This document shows positions 1-10,657 of a stretch of 64,000 nucleotides of DNA, in pieces. The translations under genes were made by a program, and so were the position numbers. Numbering within the stretch: position 1 is the first letter of the stretch; each line of letters begins with the position of its first letter. The notes beneath the pieces were generated by a model. The model saw nothing but the letters and a program-made list of their open reading frames with translations. It was not told where the DNA came from and did not search any database. Origin of the DNA: CAZCVI01 sp964502145. Lineage in GTDB: Bacteria; Acidobacteriota; Aminicenantia; UBA2199. Location: contig CAZCVI010000032.1 in NCBI GenBank assembly GCA_964502145.1, forward strand, positions 15,229 to 79,228. The letters are read 5' to 3'.

Positions 1-2
1 AT

Positions 3-3000
3 GAAAGAAAAAAAGATGATTTGGAAACAGAGGCGGACTCCACCAGCGAGAAAAAAAAAGAGGAATTAATCGCAAAAAAAGAGGTTTTAGCCACCTTTGA
101 TCTGGAAAATCTGGTAAATTCTTGGCATCCGGATAAGCGAAATCCAAAGTTCAAATTCTCCTTCAATCTTTCATGCGAGTTCTCCTACCCTGGAGAGCCC
201 CTTAATGTTGTCTATGAAAATGAAAACCTCCTCTCCCTCATGGATAAAACCTCTGGTACTGAATATCCAATAAAAACCAGTGGAAATTCCTTTTATGCTA
301 CCCTTTCCGATGTCTATTGCAATCGAAAATTTGCTCTCCTTATTAATCTTAATGAAATCAAAGACATTGAGACTGAAAATATTGGCGATAAGCTCATCCC
401 CTTTACATTAACCCTTACTTCACCCGAAGCGAGAACCGATAGTGATAAAACCCTTCCTATTCAAAAAATGAAGGTTGGTGCGGTTGAGAATTCCCAAAAA
501 CAATGGGAGTATTCGGTCAATCTTCATATCAAGCCCGAGCAGCAGCAAAAAAAATTTATGATTATATCAATGCCTGGAACTTTTGCTTCTATTGATGCTC
601 ATACCAGTCCTCATCCCAGGGAGAACTATGTCTTGAATTATACATCCAAGAAACCCCTGGTAAAATTGTTTGAGGTGGTCATTAAGAATACCAACAAGTA
701 TCATTTTTCTTATCCAGTGGAGGGAACGTTCAATTGCAGCATCACAGGTGCTGGTAATAAACAGGTAGATAATATTTTTTACATGTCCGAGCGAGAAGTA
801 AGTTCCACCTCAGGTGGAGGGTTCCCCAGAGCAGTACCTATCCGTTTGAAAAAATCCGAGGGTCAAAAGAAGTTTTACCTCTACATTCATTTTGATGACT
901 TTACCAATCCGCTGGACCACTGGGATTATACCATCACTAACTCTTTTAAGCATGATATTGTTAAAACCTTAAATATCCGTGTCAACCGTTCCAAAGAAGA
1001 AACCGAGGCGCTTTTGCAGATCGTAGATGATGCTGACGCCATTCTTATGGATATTGGCGAAAACAAGTGCCTCACTGATGATAACAGCCTTTTGGTAAAC
1101 AAAAACATGAATAAATCATTCCAAACCACCCTGCGTATTCCGGCTAAGGGGGTAAAGGGGATTAAAGAAGGTGTTGACACAAAATTATTTACCCTGCACC
1201 TCAAAAACAATTGTTGCACAAAAACTGGCTATTACAACTGGAATTTAAAAAACCTTGTCCTTGAAGGGGCTGGTGAAGGTATCAAATTTGAAGATAATCC
1301 GATAAAATGGATTCCAAATGGAAATTCCGGTACTATCATTGACCAGCAGGACAGTAAGCATCAAATCGATTTTTGTATGGATCATTCAAAAATCAAAAAG
1401 GTTAATACTTATTATTTTGGTTTTACTTTAAAGTTCTCTATATGTATCCAGCTTTTTCCAACCGGTGATACTTCCCAAGCTCCCGCCGGAGGTGAGAAAC
1501 AAATCGATTTTTCCGTCCAATTCCTGTGTTACCATGATGTTAAGGATAATTATTTGGTGGTAGACTTTGGGACTTCCGCCATCTGTGCCTATTATTATAC
1601 CCACAATTCAGATACGCCCAGTGAAAACTATAGGCGGATTCCTTTAAACTCGCCAAAAGATCATCTATCTAGTGAAGATGATTTGCTTCCCAGTATCATC
1701 AATCTTAGAAATGTGGTCCGCGATGGCCTGACGGATGATGAAACTGTCAAGGAAGTAGAGGATATGAGTAAAATGGTGATTGCAGGAAGCGATCAATTTG
1801 TTGATTTACCAGTAAGGAAAGATTTTAATCACTTATGTCCTGAGACAATATTAAGTTCTCTTAAACTTTTAATCGTGCAAGGGATGAAGATCGTCCCGGT
1901 TCCAAAACAAGTCAATCTGTCAATATTCGGCGAAATGATATCCTTTAAGTTTATCAATGAAGATGGTAAATTTCAAGAGGGAAATCCTACCCTTAGTTCT
2001 GTTTTAAAATCTTGCTATGAGTATTTTTTAAAAAATTACATAATGGATGAACCAAAAATTGATAAGCGACGATATCGAAAGGTGATCTTAACCTATCCGA
2101 ACGTATACAACAGCAGCCACCAGACCTTTCTAAAAAACCATGTATTTCTTACTGTTTTTCAGGAGTCAGGACGAGCTTATTTTGAAAACATTATCATGGA
2201 GAGTGAATCAAATTGCGTGCTTTATTACTATTTATCAAAGAGAAAAACGGACAATACGCCAGAGCAGGAAAATATTCTTGTTATTGATGTTGGCGCTGGA
2301 ACCCTCGATATTTCATATGCGAAAGTGGCTTGGAATTGGTATGGCCTTGATATGATTACTCCTAAAAATATTGAAATAATCAATCGCGATGGTATTGCCA
2401 TGGCAGGTGATACATTGGACAAAGCAATTGCTCTACAGATTCATGATCTTTTAGAGAAATTCTCCCAATTGGATGAAATTAGCTATTCCAATAAAATTGC
2501 AACGAATTCTGACCATGAATTAGATAGTAGCAATAAAGCTATACTTCGAAAAATCATGTTTGAGTTAAAAATTACTCAAATTTTAAATTTTAAAAAAAAT
2601 ATTGTTAATAGTGATGATGATGAAATTGTTGAAATCTGTTTAGGAGACAATGGCACAACAAGCTCTTTAATTGATCATCGCCGTGAGATGTGCGAAATTA
2701 CGTTAAACGGAATTGAACCTATAATAAAAGTTACGTTACAAACTAAGCATGGGAAAATTTTTATGGGATTGAGAAAAAAAGAATGGCTTAATCTACCTTA
2801 TCTGAAAAGATTTGAACAGCTTGTCATCGAAAAATTGACTGCCTTTTCCCAAGGAATTCCTATTGCCAAAGATTTAACCATTGTGATATCTGGAAGAACT
2901 TCCTTATGGCCATCCATCCAAAATGCAGTGGAAAAAGTCTTTGAAGGAAATAATATAAATAGAACAGATGATATTTGGCCCTCAGATGCCAGGCCAAAAG

Positions 3001-3512
3001 CGATTGAACTCAAAAGGGCTGTCATTTTGGGTGCAATTCAGAAAACCACAACTTGGAAAACAGTCCCCTTTAAAGAAAATGCTGCGTCTGGAATTGAAGC
3101 CATTCGTTATCAAAAACTAAAGGATGGTTCTAATCCCAATTCCTGGGTAATAGAAACATTTCCTATAGATTCCAAACCCTCTTTAACTATTAACCTAGCA
3201 AATTCTTTTTATTTTGAACTAGGTATTAAAACGTCTATGGATTTTGTGGCTTTTATTGGGGCTGATTATTATAAACGGGATGAATATATCAAAACGGAGA
3301 AACAAATAACAATCACTCTGGAAAAATTGAAGGCATCGGGTGATTACGTTTTTTTTGTTAAGTCAGATAAATATCCAAAGGACAGGGGAATACAATTGAG
3401 AAATGTGTTAAACCAAGACGCTGCCTTTTTTAAGACGAAGTCTAAATATTGGCCAGTACGTGATGTTCAATTGCCAGAAATCTCGCCTGATCGCTTTAAT
3501 GAAAGTGTCTGA
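3..3512 (+). CDS. Actin/Hsp70-fold (ASKHA) ATPase with long beta-rich N-terminal half, 5' partial
   Basis: The reading frame is open to the left window edge. The first visible possible start (TTG at 21) has no ribosome binding site and the preceding codons are charged like what follows, so the true start is probably upstream. Counting from 21, residues 1-500 look like beta-sandwich repeats with no motif I recognise. From about 510 an ASKHA ATPase begins: phosphate-1 motif VVDFGTSA near 512, phosphate-2 motif VIDVGAGTLDIS near 751 and an adenosine-type motif ISGRTSLWPS near 952. A further 120 residues follow. No signal peptide or membrane helix is visible, so it is probably cytosolic. Hsp70, actin-like and SrfB-like proteins share this fold; I cannot choose between them. 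It is the first visible gene of the large operon. Confidence 0.75.
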   Translation, partial: ERKKDDLETEADSTSEKKKEELIAKKEVLATFDLENLVNSWHPDKRNPKFKFSFNLSCEFSYPGEPLNVVYENENLLSLMDKTSGTEYPIKTSGNSFYATLSDVYCNRKFALLINLNEIKDIETENIGDKLIPFTLTLTSPEARTDSDKTLPIQKMKVGAVENSQKQWEYSVNLHIKPEQQQKKFMIISMPGTFASIDAHTSPHPRENYVLNYTSKKPLVKLFEVVIKNTNKYHFSYPVEGTFNCSITGAGNKQVDNIFYMSEREVSSTSGGGFPRAVPIRLKKSEGQKKFYLYIHFDDFTNPLDHWDYTITNSFKHDIVKTLNIRVNRSKEETEALLQIVDDADAILMDIGENKCLTDDNSLLVNKNMNKSFQTTLRIPAKGVKGIKEGVDTKLFTLHLKNNCCTKTGYYNWNLKNLVLEGAGEGIKFEDNPIKWIPNGNSGTIIDQQDSKHQIDFCMDHSKIKKVNTYYFGFTLKFSICIQLFPTGDTSQAPAGGEKQIDFSVQFLCYHDVKDNYLVVDFGTSAICAYYYTHNSDTPSENYRRIPLNSPKDHLSSEDDLLPSIINLRNVVRDGLTDDETVKEVEDMSKMVIAGSDQFVDLPVRKDFNHLCPETILSSLKLLIVQGMKIVPVPKQVNLSIFGEMISFKFINEDGKFQEGNPTLSSVLKSCYEYFLKNYIMDEPKIDKRRYRKVILTYPNVYNSSHQTFLKNHVFLTVFQESGRAYFENIIMESESNCVLYYYLSKRKTDNTPEQENILVIDVGAGTLDISYAKVAWNWYGLDMITPKNIEIINRDGIAMAGDTLDKAIALQIHDLLEKFSQLDEISYSNKIATNSDHELDSSNKAILRKIMFELKITQILNFKKNIVNSDDDEIVEICLGDNGTTSSLIDHRREMCEITLNGIEPIIKVTLQTKHGKIFMGLRKKEWLNLPYLKRFEQLVIEKLTAFSQGIPIAKDLTIVISGRTSLWPSIQNAVEKVFEGNNINRTDDIWPSDARPKAIELKRAVILGAIQKTTTWKTVPFKENAASGIEAIRYQKLKDGSNPNSWVIETFPIDSKPSLTINLANSFYFELGIKTSMDFVAFIGADYYKRDEYIKTEKQITITLEKLKASGDYVFFVKSDKYPKDRGIQLRNVLNQDAAFFKTKSKYWPVRDVQLPEISPDRFNESV

Positions 3513-3602
3513 TAGGGCTTCTGTCGAAATGGATATAAATTTTAATTTTAGAAATGTAATGCGAATTGAATTATCTGAGGATATAAAAGGAGGAATCGTA
3601 AA

Positions 3603-6209
3603 ATGGGAACAGTAAGGAATTTTAAAATTTGGAACATGGGAAAAAAGAGAGACTCAAAAAAAAATGGCCGACTCCTTTTAACCATTTTTACAGGGATAAT
3701 TATTGTATTATTAGGGATTGACTTCATTTCTTCAATTAAAAAAATTATGTCTCAACCCGGCCAAGTTAGTGATAATTTTCTTGTAAAGAGTGAGGACTAT
3801 TTTTTCAAAACGAAGACACTATATTATTTTAAAGGAGAATTGGGCGAAAACAAATATGGTTCCATAGTAAGATTATTGAAGGTACTTAAAAATAATAAAA
3901 CAGAGGTAAATGAAGCGATTTCCAGTTTAAACTTAGCTGAAGCCAATACTGAAAACTCACAGCAGAACCTATTCTATTTAAATGACAATAAAACTTGTTA
4001 CATGTTTGTTGTAAATCCAGGAAAAAAAACAACTGAAAAATCTCTTTTGACGACAATTGAGATAAGTATATCATGGGGAAAAAATTTGTCGAAAACCTTG
4101 GGAGTATTTCATTTGAATCAAAACAGAGATGCCACTGAAGGTTTGACATATGATTTATCTTATAATAGTGGAAGATTTAATAAAGCAAATGGAAAACCAC
4201 TTTCATTCGGTTATCTAAATATCGAAAAACCTGGAAAAGATTTGGGCGAAGTATTGAATACTCTGGTTGACGGTATTAAATCCGCCATTGATCTAAATCC
4301 TATTGAAACATCAAATAATGGAAATAGGATTAATTTCAAATTTAAGCTTATTAAGGTAAATAAAAGTGAGAAACAACCCATTTCTGAGGACTTTTTATTG
4401 TTTTCCCGGAAGATAAGCATTCCCCATAAAGGTGGTGAGTCATCAGAAATAAATGGATTTCAAGTAACCGATGATGGTAAATCCCCCGTTTATAAATTAT
4501 TATTAAAAAATACAGAAGAGTTATTTGAAAATAGTAAAAATAACTACGTCGAGCAGAAAGGGCTAAAATTTTATAAAGATACTGAATTAATTGCTGAAAA
4601 TAACTTAGACATTATAGGAGAAAATTTAAATGCAATCATCAGTAAGAATGATTGCAGGAATTTCGAGGAATGGAATAAATCAATTACTTCAGCCCAAACT
4701 AGTATCCACCTCGAAAATTTTATTGGTTACATTGAAATTCAGTTAAAGAACATTGTTCAAAGTCATGAAAACCAATTGATAATGCAAATATTGACTTCTA
4801 AGAAACGTCAAGCTATATTGTCTGGACTTTTAATACTATTGGTTCTAACGATTTACCTAATTTTGCAATATTTATGGTTTGGAGATATAAAGGAAAAGAA
4901 TAATGATAGTTCAAGAGGTCTCCCTACAATAGACGGTGAAATTGCAATAAAGTTAAGTGTCCTTGAAATTCAGCTTACAGCCATAATTTTGACTTTAGAC
5001 CAGATTAAAACTGAAATAAAGGCCAACCATAAGCCTGATGATGTGGATAAAAAAGAGGATAAACTAAAATTAAATCAGGTGATTGCGGAAATTAATCAGA
5101 ACGTATTGGAATTAAAAATTAAATTGGATAATATTAATTCATTTAAGGAAAAATTCGATTGTTTATCTGCAAGAGCAAAAAAATACGAAGATTTAGGGCA
5201 TGCCATTTTTGAGCCATTGTTTTCCTCCTCATCATATAATTGTGATAACCAATCCGATTATGAGACATTTATTACTAATACCATAAGAGCCAATATTGAA
5301 GGTCAAAAAAATATAGTTGAAAAAATTGGAAAATTTGAAGAAAAAATTGATAAGATCAATACTGAACTTAAGAATGCAGATAATGTGTTTCAGTCACTCG
5401 CACTAATTAATAAACAAAGTGGTTTTGAGGTTGAAGTAAATAGAAGTAATATAGACATCATATTCAAAAAAGTCAATGGAGAGATTAGTCTTAGTAAAAA
5501 ATATAGAAGGTTTGCAATTGATTTATATGATGAATTATCGGACCTAAAATTTAATTATCAAAAATACTGGTTTTGGGATTTGATCGAGCTGAATTTCTTG
5601 GCGAAATTAAGAAGTATGATGCCACTTTTCAAAATATCTATTGATGGCAAATCGATTTACGACCATTATCTCAAAGATGATGTTCCTTTAAGGCTGATTG
5701 ATAAAAAACATATCAAAAGGGTGGTGGAAAATTATCATTGGATTCAAATTTGGGATGGAGTCATCCGGATGAACGATTTTTTTAACGCATATTTTGATGA
5801 TGATAAAGCCGATATAAAATCAATCCTGATATACTTCTCTCAAAAAATTAAAGTGTTTCTCAATGATCAAGGTTATTCTATTGAAGAGATCAAACCTTTC
5901 TCTGTTATTTCCGATGAATTAATAAAAAATAAAAAAATAGGTCAAAAAGATAAATCGGACTTCGTGGAGACAACGTTAAAAAACCTCATTGAAACCCAAA
6001 ATATTAGATTCAAAAAAGTTGTTGAGACAATGAACAATGACTGTGAGCGGATTTTTTATGTAGAACAGTTGAAATTAACAGATATACTCACGAATCCCCA
6101 AATTGAGATTGGGAATAATTTTATTATCTCATACAAGAAGGGAACCCTTAAGACTCATCTGGATTCCTTTGAGCGGATTTTGAGAAAGGGAGAAAACAAT
6201 TTAAAGTAA
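3603..6209 (+). CDS. Bitopic membrane protein with cytosolic coiled coils
   Basis: Unrecognised 868-residue protein. The ATG has an AAAGGAGG box 9 bases upstream. A hydrophobic helix at about residues 22-44 is followed by some 355 polar residues and a second helix at about 402-424. The C-terminal 440 residues contain long coiled coils (about 445-625) and a helical end. The simplest topology puts the middle part outside the membrane and the coiled coil inside. The gene is visibly richer in A/T than genes 3-8 of the operon, like the 24.5-27.9 kb genes. It may be a scaffold anchoring the machinery to the membrane; that is inference. Confidence 0.7.
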   Translation: MGTVRNFKIWNMGKKRDSKKNGRLLLTIFTGIIIVLLGIDFISSIKKIMSQPGQVSDNFLVKSEDYFFKTKTLYYFKGELGENKYGSIVRLLKVLKNNKTEVNEAISSLNLAEANTENSQQNLFYLNDNKTCYMFVVNPGKKTTEKSLLTTIEISISWGKNLSKTLGVFHLNQNRDATEGLTYDLSYNSGRFNKANGKPLSFGYLNIEKPGKDLGEVLNTLVDGIKSAIDLNPIETSNNGNRINFKFKLIKVNKSEKQPISEDFLLFSRKISIPHKGGESSEINGFQVTDDGKSPVYKLLLKNTEELFENSKNNYVEQKGLKFYKDTELIAENNLDIIGENLNAIISKNDCRNFEEWNKSITSAQTSIHLENFIGYIEIQLKNIVQSHENQLIMQILTSKKRQAILSGLLILLVLTIYLILQYLWFGDIKEKNNDSSRGLPTIDGEIAIKLSVLEIQLTAIILTLDQIKTEIKANHKPDDVDKKEDKLKLNQVIAEINQNVLELKIKLDNINSFKEKFDCLSARAKKYEDLGHAIFEPLFSSSSYNCDNQSDYETFITNTIRANIEGQKNIVEKIGKFEEKIDKINTELKNADNVFQSLALINKQSGFEVEVNRSNIDIIFKKVNGEISLSKKYRRFAIDLYDELSDLKFNYQKYWFWDLIELNFLAKLRSMMPLFKISIDGKSIYDHYLKDDVPLRLIDKKHIKRVVENYHWIQIWDGVIRMNDFFNAYFDDDKADIKSILIYFSQKIKVFLNDQGYSIEEIKPFSVISDELIKNKKIGQKDKSDFVETTLKNLIETQNIRFKKVVETMNNDCERIFYVEQLKLTDILTNPQIEIGNNFIISYKKGTLKTHLDSFERILRKGENNLK

Positions 6210-6221
6210 GGAGTGCAAACC

Positions 6222-7235
6222 ATGAATAAAGCAAAAACAAACACGAACAGTTTAAAAGAACTTCCTATCCTATTCAAGTTCTTTTTGTTTGTTCTACTGA
6301 TAGTTGGCCTGGTTTTCTTGCTGAACGGGCCGATTAAGTCCAATTTTGGCTATGAATCCATTGATGCATTAGCCGCAGCAGGGGATCCAGCAACCAACGG
6401 GGGACGTGGCGTGGGCACTTCTCAGCAGCCCAGAGTGATCCAGTCCCAAAACACCGGGGTGCTAAAACAGAACTGGATCGTTCCCCAGACTCCCGCCACC
6501 TCGCTGGATTATATCAGTAATCTTGAAAAGAAGATTTTGGATGAATCAAATACCAACAGGACCAATAAAGGGTTAAATCCCCTGACCTGGGAAGACAATT
6601 TGGCAGGAACAGCCCGGTATCATAGCCATGATATGGGCGCCAGGAAATTCTTCAGCCACATTAACCCCGATAATGTTGGCCCTTTTTTCAGGATATCCAA
6701 ACTTCATCGCCGTTTTATTGGTTCCGGCGGAGAAAATATCATCATGCTGACCAAGGATAATACGGACCCGGATGCCATGGCCAAAAAAATCGTCACCGAT
6801 TGGATGAACAGCACCGGTCATAGGCAGAATATTTTAAACAAAGACTATACCGCGCTGGGAGTCGGCGTGGTTGAAATGCCGGATAAAAACAACCCGCCTA
6901 TTCTTTATGCCACCCAGCTATTCGGTACTCCCACTGGTTATTTGCAGCAGGATTTTCCTGCTGAAGTCTCTGGTGGCCAGAAAGAAGATGTGACCGTGTT
7001 GTGTGTGGATAAAGAATATCAACCCCCACTGGGTGGTGAGATAGTGGACATTAATTCCAAACAGATCATGACCTTCCAATTGATTGCTTCTTCTAATACT
7101 GGCCAAGAAACCTCCTCCGGTAAAATTTCCGCGCCCAGCCAAGCCGCTGTGTATCAACTGGTTTTTCACTTCCCTTTTAAAAAGAACCCCGCGACATATG
7201 CTATAGTTCCAGGCCCAATATTTACCGTGTTGTGA
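6222..7235 (+). CDS. Membrane-anchored CAP (SCP/PR1-like) domain protein
   Basis: The ATG at 6222 is chosen because AAGGAG lies 8 bases upstream; an in-frame GTG at 6213 lies inside that box. The 337-residue protein has an N-terminal membrane helix (about 20-40) and a low-complexity linker. The CAP domain follows (about 100-235) with the family signatures FFSHINP, GENI and STGHRQNILNKDY, then GVGV. The histidine/glutamate set of the CAP cavity looks present (H in FFSH, E in GENI, H in GHR). A further 90 residues with beta character follow. CAP proteins are extracytoplasmic, so it is probably an outward-facing part of the system. It starts 12 bases after the preceding gene. Confidence 0.85.
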   Translation: MNKAKTNTNSLKELPILFKFFLFVLLIVGLVFLLNGPIKSNFGYESIDALAAAGDPATNGGRGVGTSQQPRVIQSQNTGVLKQNWIVPQTPATSLDYISNLEKKILDESNTNRTNKGLNPLTWEDNLAGTARYHSHDMGARKFFSHINPDNVGPFFRISKLHRRFIGSGGENIIMLTKDNTDPDAMAKKIVTDWMNSTGHRQNILNKDYTALGVGVVEMPDKNNPPILYATQLFGTPTGYLQQDFPAEVSGGQKEDVTVLCVDKEYQPPLGGEIVDINSKQIMTFQLIASSNTGQETSSGKISAPSQAAVYQLVFHFPFKKNPATYAIVPGPIFTVL

Positions 7236-7244
7236 GGAAGTCTG

Positions 7245-10200
7245 ATGCCCTGCTTCTTTTTACTTGAAAATTACCATTGCGAAAGCACCCCGGCAGAGAA
7301 GTGCTTTAATGCCTTTGCGGTTCGACGAAACTCCACCGCAACCCCAGTGGAGGAACATCATTTTTTTGTTCCTTGCTCTGACCAGATTTATAAAAAAGAC
7401 TCGTATTACGGTGCTCTAGCCCAGGCCCTTATTCAACAAAAACAACTCTCTGATAATCCAGAAGAAACCATTGGTACCTTCCACGACCATCTGCCCACAT
7501 TTAAGTTCAAAAAATGGGAGAGTTTTGTTCATGCCAACAGGGAACAAATAAATGCGTTTAAGTTAAGCCGATTCTTAAAAGAACGCTGGAGTTTATTGGA
7601 ATCCGCGGAAAAACTGGAAAATCTTGCGGATGTGGGTAAAATTATCCACCTGGTGGAAGAATCCTACCCCAAACAAAAAAAGCACTTGGAGCAAGCCTTA
7701 AAAATAGTGTTCAATGATATTTTGGATTTGCAGCAGGGAAATCGGGAAGAAAATGTCAGGGAAACCATTAAGGCGCATCTCAGAGCCAAACGATGGGAAG
7801 AACTCAACCATTATATCGCTACGTTGGATACCTCTGGTTTCTCTTATGAACTACTGATGCAAATAAATGAGGCCCGGCTCAATGCCGAGGAAGGTTTATT
7901 ATGGTTGCAACGGCGAGAAATTTTGGATAAGTTGTGGGAAAAATCCGCTCAACAGCTCCCGGATGTATTTTATCGGCAGTACCGGGAAGCACGCCAAGAG
8001 GTGCGTGGTTTGGTGGAGCGCCAGAAGGAGATGGCGGACCGCGAGGCCGCAGAAGAGATTCAGGCCAGAATCCAGCGTCTATGCACCCAGGTTTTTGAAA
8101 AAATAAAAGAGTGGAAAAAATCCCCGGAGGTAAAATTACAGCAATTAAAACTATGGGAAGATGAGTGGCGCGTATTAAACTATCAAAAATCCGGGGATTG
8201 GGGTACGTTTGAGTTAGATTTAGGCCACAGTTTGGTCAAAACCTTTGCCGGTGACTTTTTCCTGGCCATTAAAAAGGGTAATACCATCAGCGAAATCAAA
8301 CTAGCCATTGAGCAGGTCGTTCATGATGCTACAAACGTGGGAATGCAGAAAACATTGGAAGAGTATCCCCTGGACGGTCAGGAGGAAACGATTCTTGAGA
8401 TTCGCCAGCATTTGGACGAGTGGATTGAGTTTGATCGGAACCTGGAACGGTTCTTTACCGCCACCGATCCCTTTAATACCACCATTACTTTGGATCATTT
8501 ACCGGAAGACCTGGAGCGTGTCACCGGAATGACGCGGCTTAATGCCGTTTTTGGAATAATCAGAAAAAAATACCGTTCCGCAGTGGAGGTCATCCATTTT
8601 ATCCAGGCCCATGTCCAATTGTTGGAAAATATAATGACCTCTATAAAAAAGGAAACCAAGGGTATATTATATAATAAGCCTATTCTTAAGCTGGAAGTAT
8701 ATGAACGACAGTTTAGAGCCATTGAAGAAAAAATTCGCCAGCTTCTGGAAAGAAATGAGCCGCACTATCATTTTCCCCTTCTGGAAAACTTCGGGAAAAT
8801 AATCACCGTGATTGTCTCCATGCTTTTCAGCAGCAAGAAGAATCGCGAATCCCAGATAGAGAATACCCCATTTGCACCCAATCGCTTTTTTACATCCATT
8901 ATGGATGCAATCTCTTGCGGTGAAGAATTGATCCGGGATTTAAAACAGATAAAACCCGGAATTAAGAGTTCCTCTGGAGAAAACTCCATGGCTGTGCTGG
9001 AAAACTTTTTTTTGGTTATTGGCCGTTACCGGGACAAAGAGTTTCTAATTCCCCTATCCAAGGCCAGTGAATTGTCCGAGCTGCACGAATCCCTGATGGA
9101 GGTCATGCATGATCGCATCGAGAGTTATATAAAACCCGCCAGTACCGCGTTGAGTTTTCCCTTCCCCCTATTGGAAACCAAAGTTTTGGAAGGGTTAAGC
9201 GTTCGAATTGGCAGCCTATTGCGACAACTTGAAAAAATTGAGACATCCTATTCAGGTTTCGAACAGTTGGTGGAACCCTATAAAGATGTGCTTAAGTTGT
9301 TGAACCACATCATGGAAATCCATGAACTGGTCCGACAGAACAGATTTGAGGAAGCAAGCAGGATTGTTGAGGTTTCTGTTTTTGATCCCGAGGTCAGGTA
9401 TCCCGCCAGGGTATTGGTCTACTACTATCAGCATCTTTTTCAGCAAAAGTGGCAGGAAGGGGAGTGGATGAATTTTTTCAAGCGTTTTTCCCAGGATTCA
9501 CTGAAGGCCAATGAAAGCGGTTATAAATTGCTTTTGAATCACTATCGTAAGGACGCACGCAAGAATTTCCAGCACTTTTCCCTTTCCTTTATGGATATCC
9601 ATTCTCGTGTCTTTAAAACCTTTTTTGCCTCTGATGACCTTATCCCTTACCTGGCCTATCTCTGCCAGCAGTTAGATATAAAAACGTTTTTTAAAGAATT
9701 GGGGCGCGGTACTGTTCGCGCAGAGTTTTTAAAGGGTTTGGTTTATCTTCTGGAAAAGAACCAGGAGTGGAAAAAGTATATCGCCCTGTACAATTTAGCC
9801 CCTGCCAAATATAAGAATTATTTTGAGAAACCCGTGAATCGCGTGTTAGAAAACCTGGAAGCCCGCTATAAAGATTTGGTCACCATCTTTTCCGCCGGTC
9901 ACCTACAGCGGACAGAGATTGATGTGTATCTTGACCGTATCCCCGATGACAAAGATTTTTTTGAGTATTTTGAAAAGAGTAAACGGTTACGGGAACTATT
10001 TGACAGTTTTAATGAGATTGCTGTTAATTTTAAGAACTTTGAAAGCCAGGACATATGGATGCAGGATGATTTTTATGGCAAGATGTATGAGTCCTTGGGG
10101 CGTTTAGCCGATAAATTTACCGGCGACTTTTCCAGGGTCAGGGAAGTTTACCGCTGGGAAGCACGTTTGGCCGCCCTACGAAACATCTACGATCTGGGCC

Positions 10201-10643
10201 GGGAACTGCGGGAGAACATGGATAAATTGATGCAGACCGATACTGCTTTTAAGATCAAAGCCGAGGAGACCTATTCCCAGGCTTTTCGAGATTCCATTAA
10301 TGATCTGCTTGCCACCTGGAACCGTTTTAGCGATGAAATCGCCCAAATGGCGGAAAACGCTGTTTTCAAAAACACTTTTCAGCATTATTATTTGGAATAT
10401 TTTGTGGCACTCTGGCAAAAGACATCTCTCTATCCTCTTTATCAAAAAGCAAATATGGAGACTCCCCGGAGCTTGGAAAAATATTTTGAAATGTGGGAAA
10501 AGATAGTTAAAAACCACCAACGGTTTTTGAATTATTATGATAAAAAAGACGATTTACAACGCAATGGTATGGATGATGTTGAGGTTTTGGATGAATTTAT
10601 ACGGTTAACTTTGGAACGGTTTAAACAACAGGGTAAACTCTGA
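7245..10643 (+). CDS. Large helical protein of unknown function
   Basis: An 1132-residue protein with a GAGGAAG box before the ATG and a 9-base gap from the CAP-domain gene. I recognise no domain. It is almost wholly alpha-helical and rich in E, K, R and L, with a highly charged coiled-coil stretch near residues 245-285. No signal peptide or membrane helix is visible, so it is probably cytosolic. The first 60 residues differ in character (cysteines and aromatic residues) and may be a small folded domain. Size and position just before the vWA/tubulin genes fit a scaffold or adaptor, which is inference only. Confidence 0.6.
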   Translation: MPCFFLLENYHCESTPAEKCFNAFAVRRNSTATPVEEHHFFVPCSDQIYKKDSYYGALAQALIQQKQLSDNPEETIGTFHDHLPTFKFKKWESFVHANREQINAFKLSRFLKERWSLLESAEKLENLADVGKIIHLVEESYPKQKKHLEQALKIVFNDILDLQQGNREENVRETIKAHLRAKRWEELNHYIATLDTSGFSYELLMQINEARLNAEEGLLWLQRREILDKLWEKSAQQLPDVFYRQYREARQEVRGLVERQKEMADREAAEEIQARIQRLCTQVFEKIKEWKKSPEVKLQQLKLWEDEWRVLNYQKSGDWGTFELDLGHSLVKTFAGDFFLAIKKGNTISEIKLAIEQVVHDATNVGMQKTLEEYPLDGQEETILEIRQHLDEWIEFDRNLERFFTATDPFNTTITLDHLPEDLERVTGMTRLNAVFGIIRKKYRSAVEVIHFIQAHVQLLENIMTSIKKETKGILYNKPILKLEVYERQFRAIEEKIRQLLERNEPHYHFPLLENFGKIITVIVSMLFSSKKNRESQIENTPFAPNRFFTSIMDAISCGEELIRDLKQIKPGIKSSSGENSMAVLENFFLVIGRYRDKEFLIPLSKASELSELHESLMEVMHDRIESYIKPASTALSFPFPLLETKVLEGLSVRIGSLLRQLEKIETSYSGFEQLVEPYKDVLKLLNHIMEIHELVRQNRFEEASRIVEVSVFDPEVRYPARVLVYYYQHLFQQKWQEGEWMNFFKRFSQDSLKANESGYKLLLNHYRKDARKNFQHFSLSFMDIHSRVFKTFFASDDLIPYLAYLCQQLDIKTFFKELGRGTVRAEFLKGLVYLLEKNQEWKKYIALYNLAPAKYKNYFEKPVNRVLENLEARYKDLVTIFSAGHLQRTEIDVYLDRIPDDKDFFEYFEKSKRLRELFDSFNEIAVNFKNFESQDIWMQDDFYGKMYESLGRLADKFTGDFSRVREVYRWEARLAALRNIYDLGRELRENMDKLMQTDTAFKIKAEETYSQAFRDSINDLLATWNRFSDEIAQMAENAVFKNTFQHYYLEYFVALWQKTSLYPLYQKANMETPRSLEKYFEMWEKIVKNHQRFLNYYDKKDDLQRNGMDDVEVLDEFIRLTLERFKQQGKL

Positions 10644-10657
10644 AAATGAGGTGAAGT

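Noticed and set aside
3529..3614. 28-codon frame in the gap before the 868-residue membrane protein
   Set aside because: No ribosome binding site and it overlaps the strong site and start of the next gene; probably chance.
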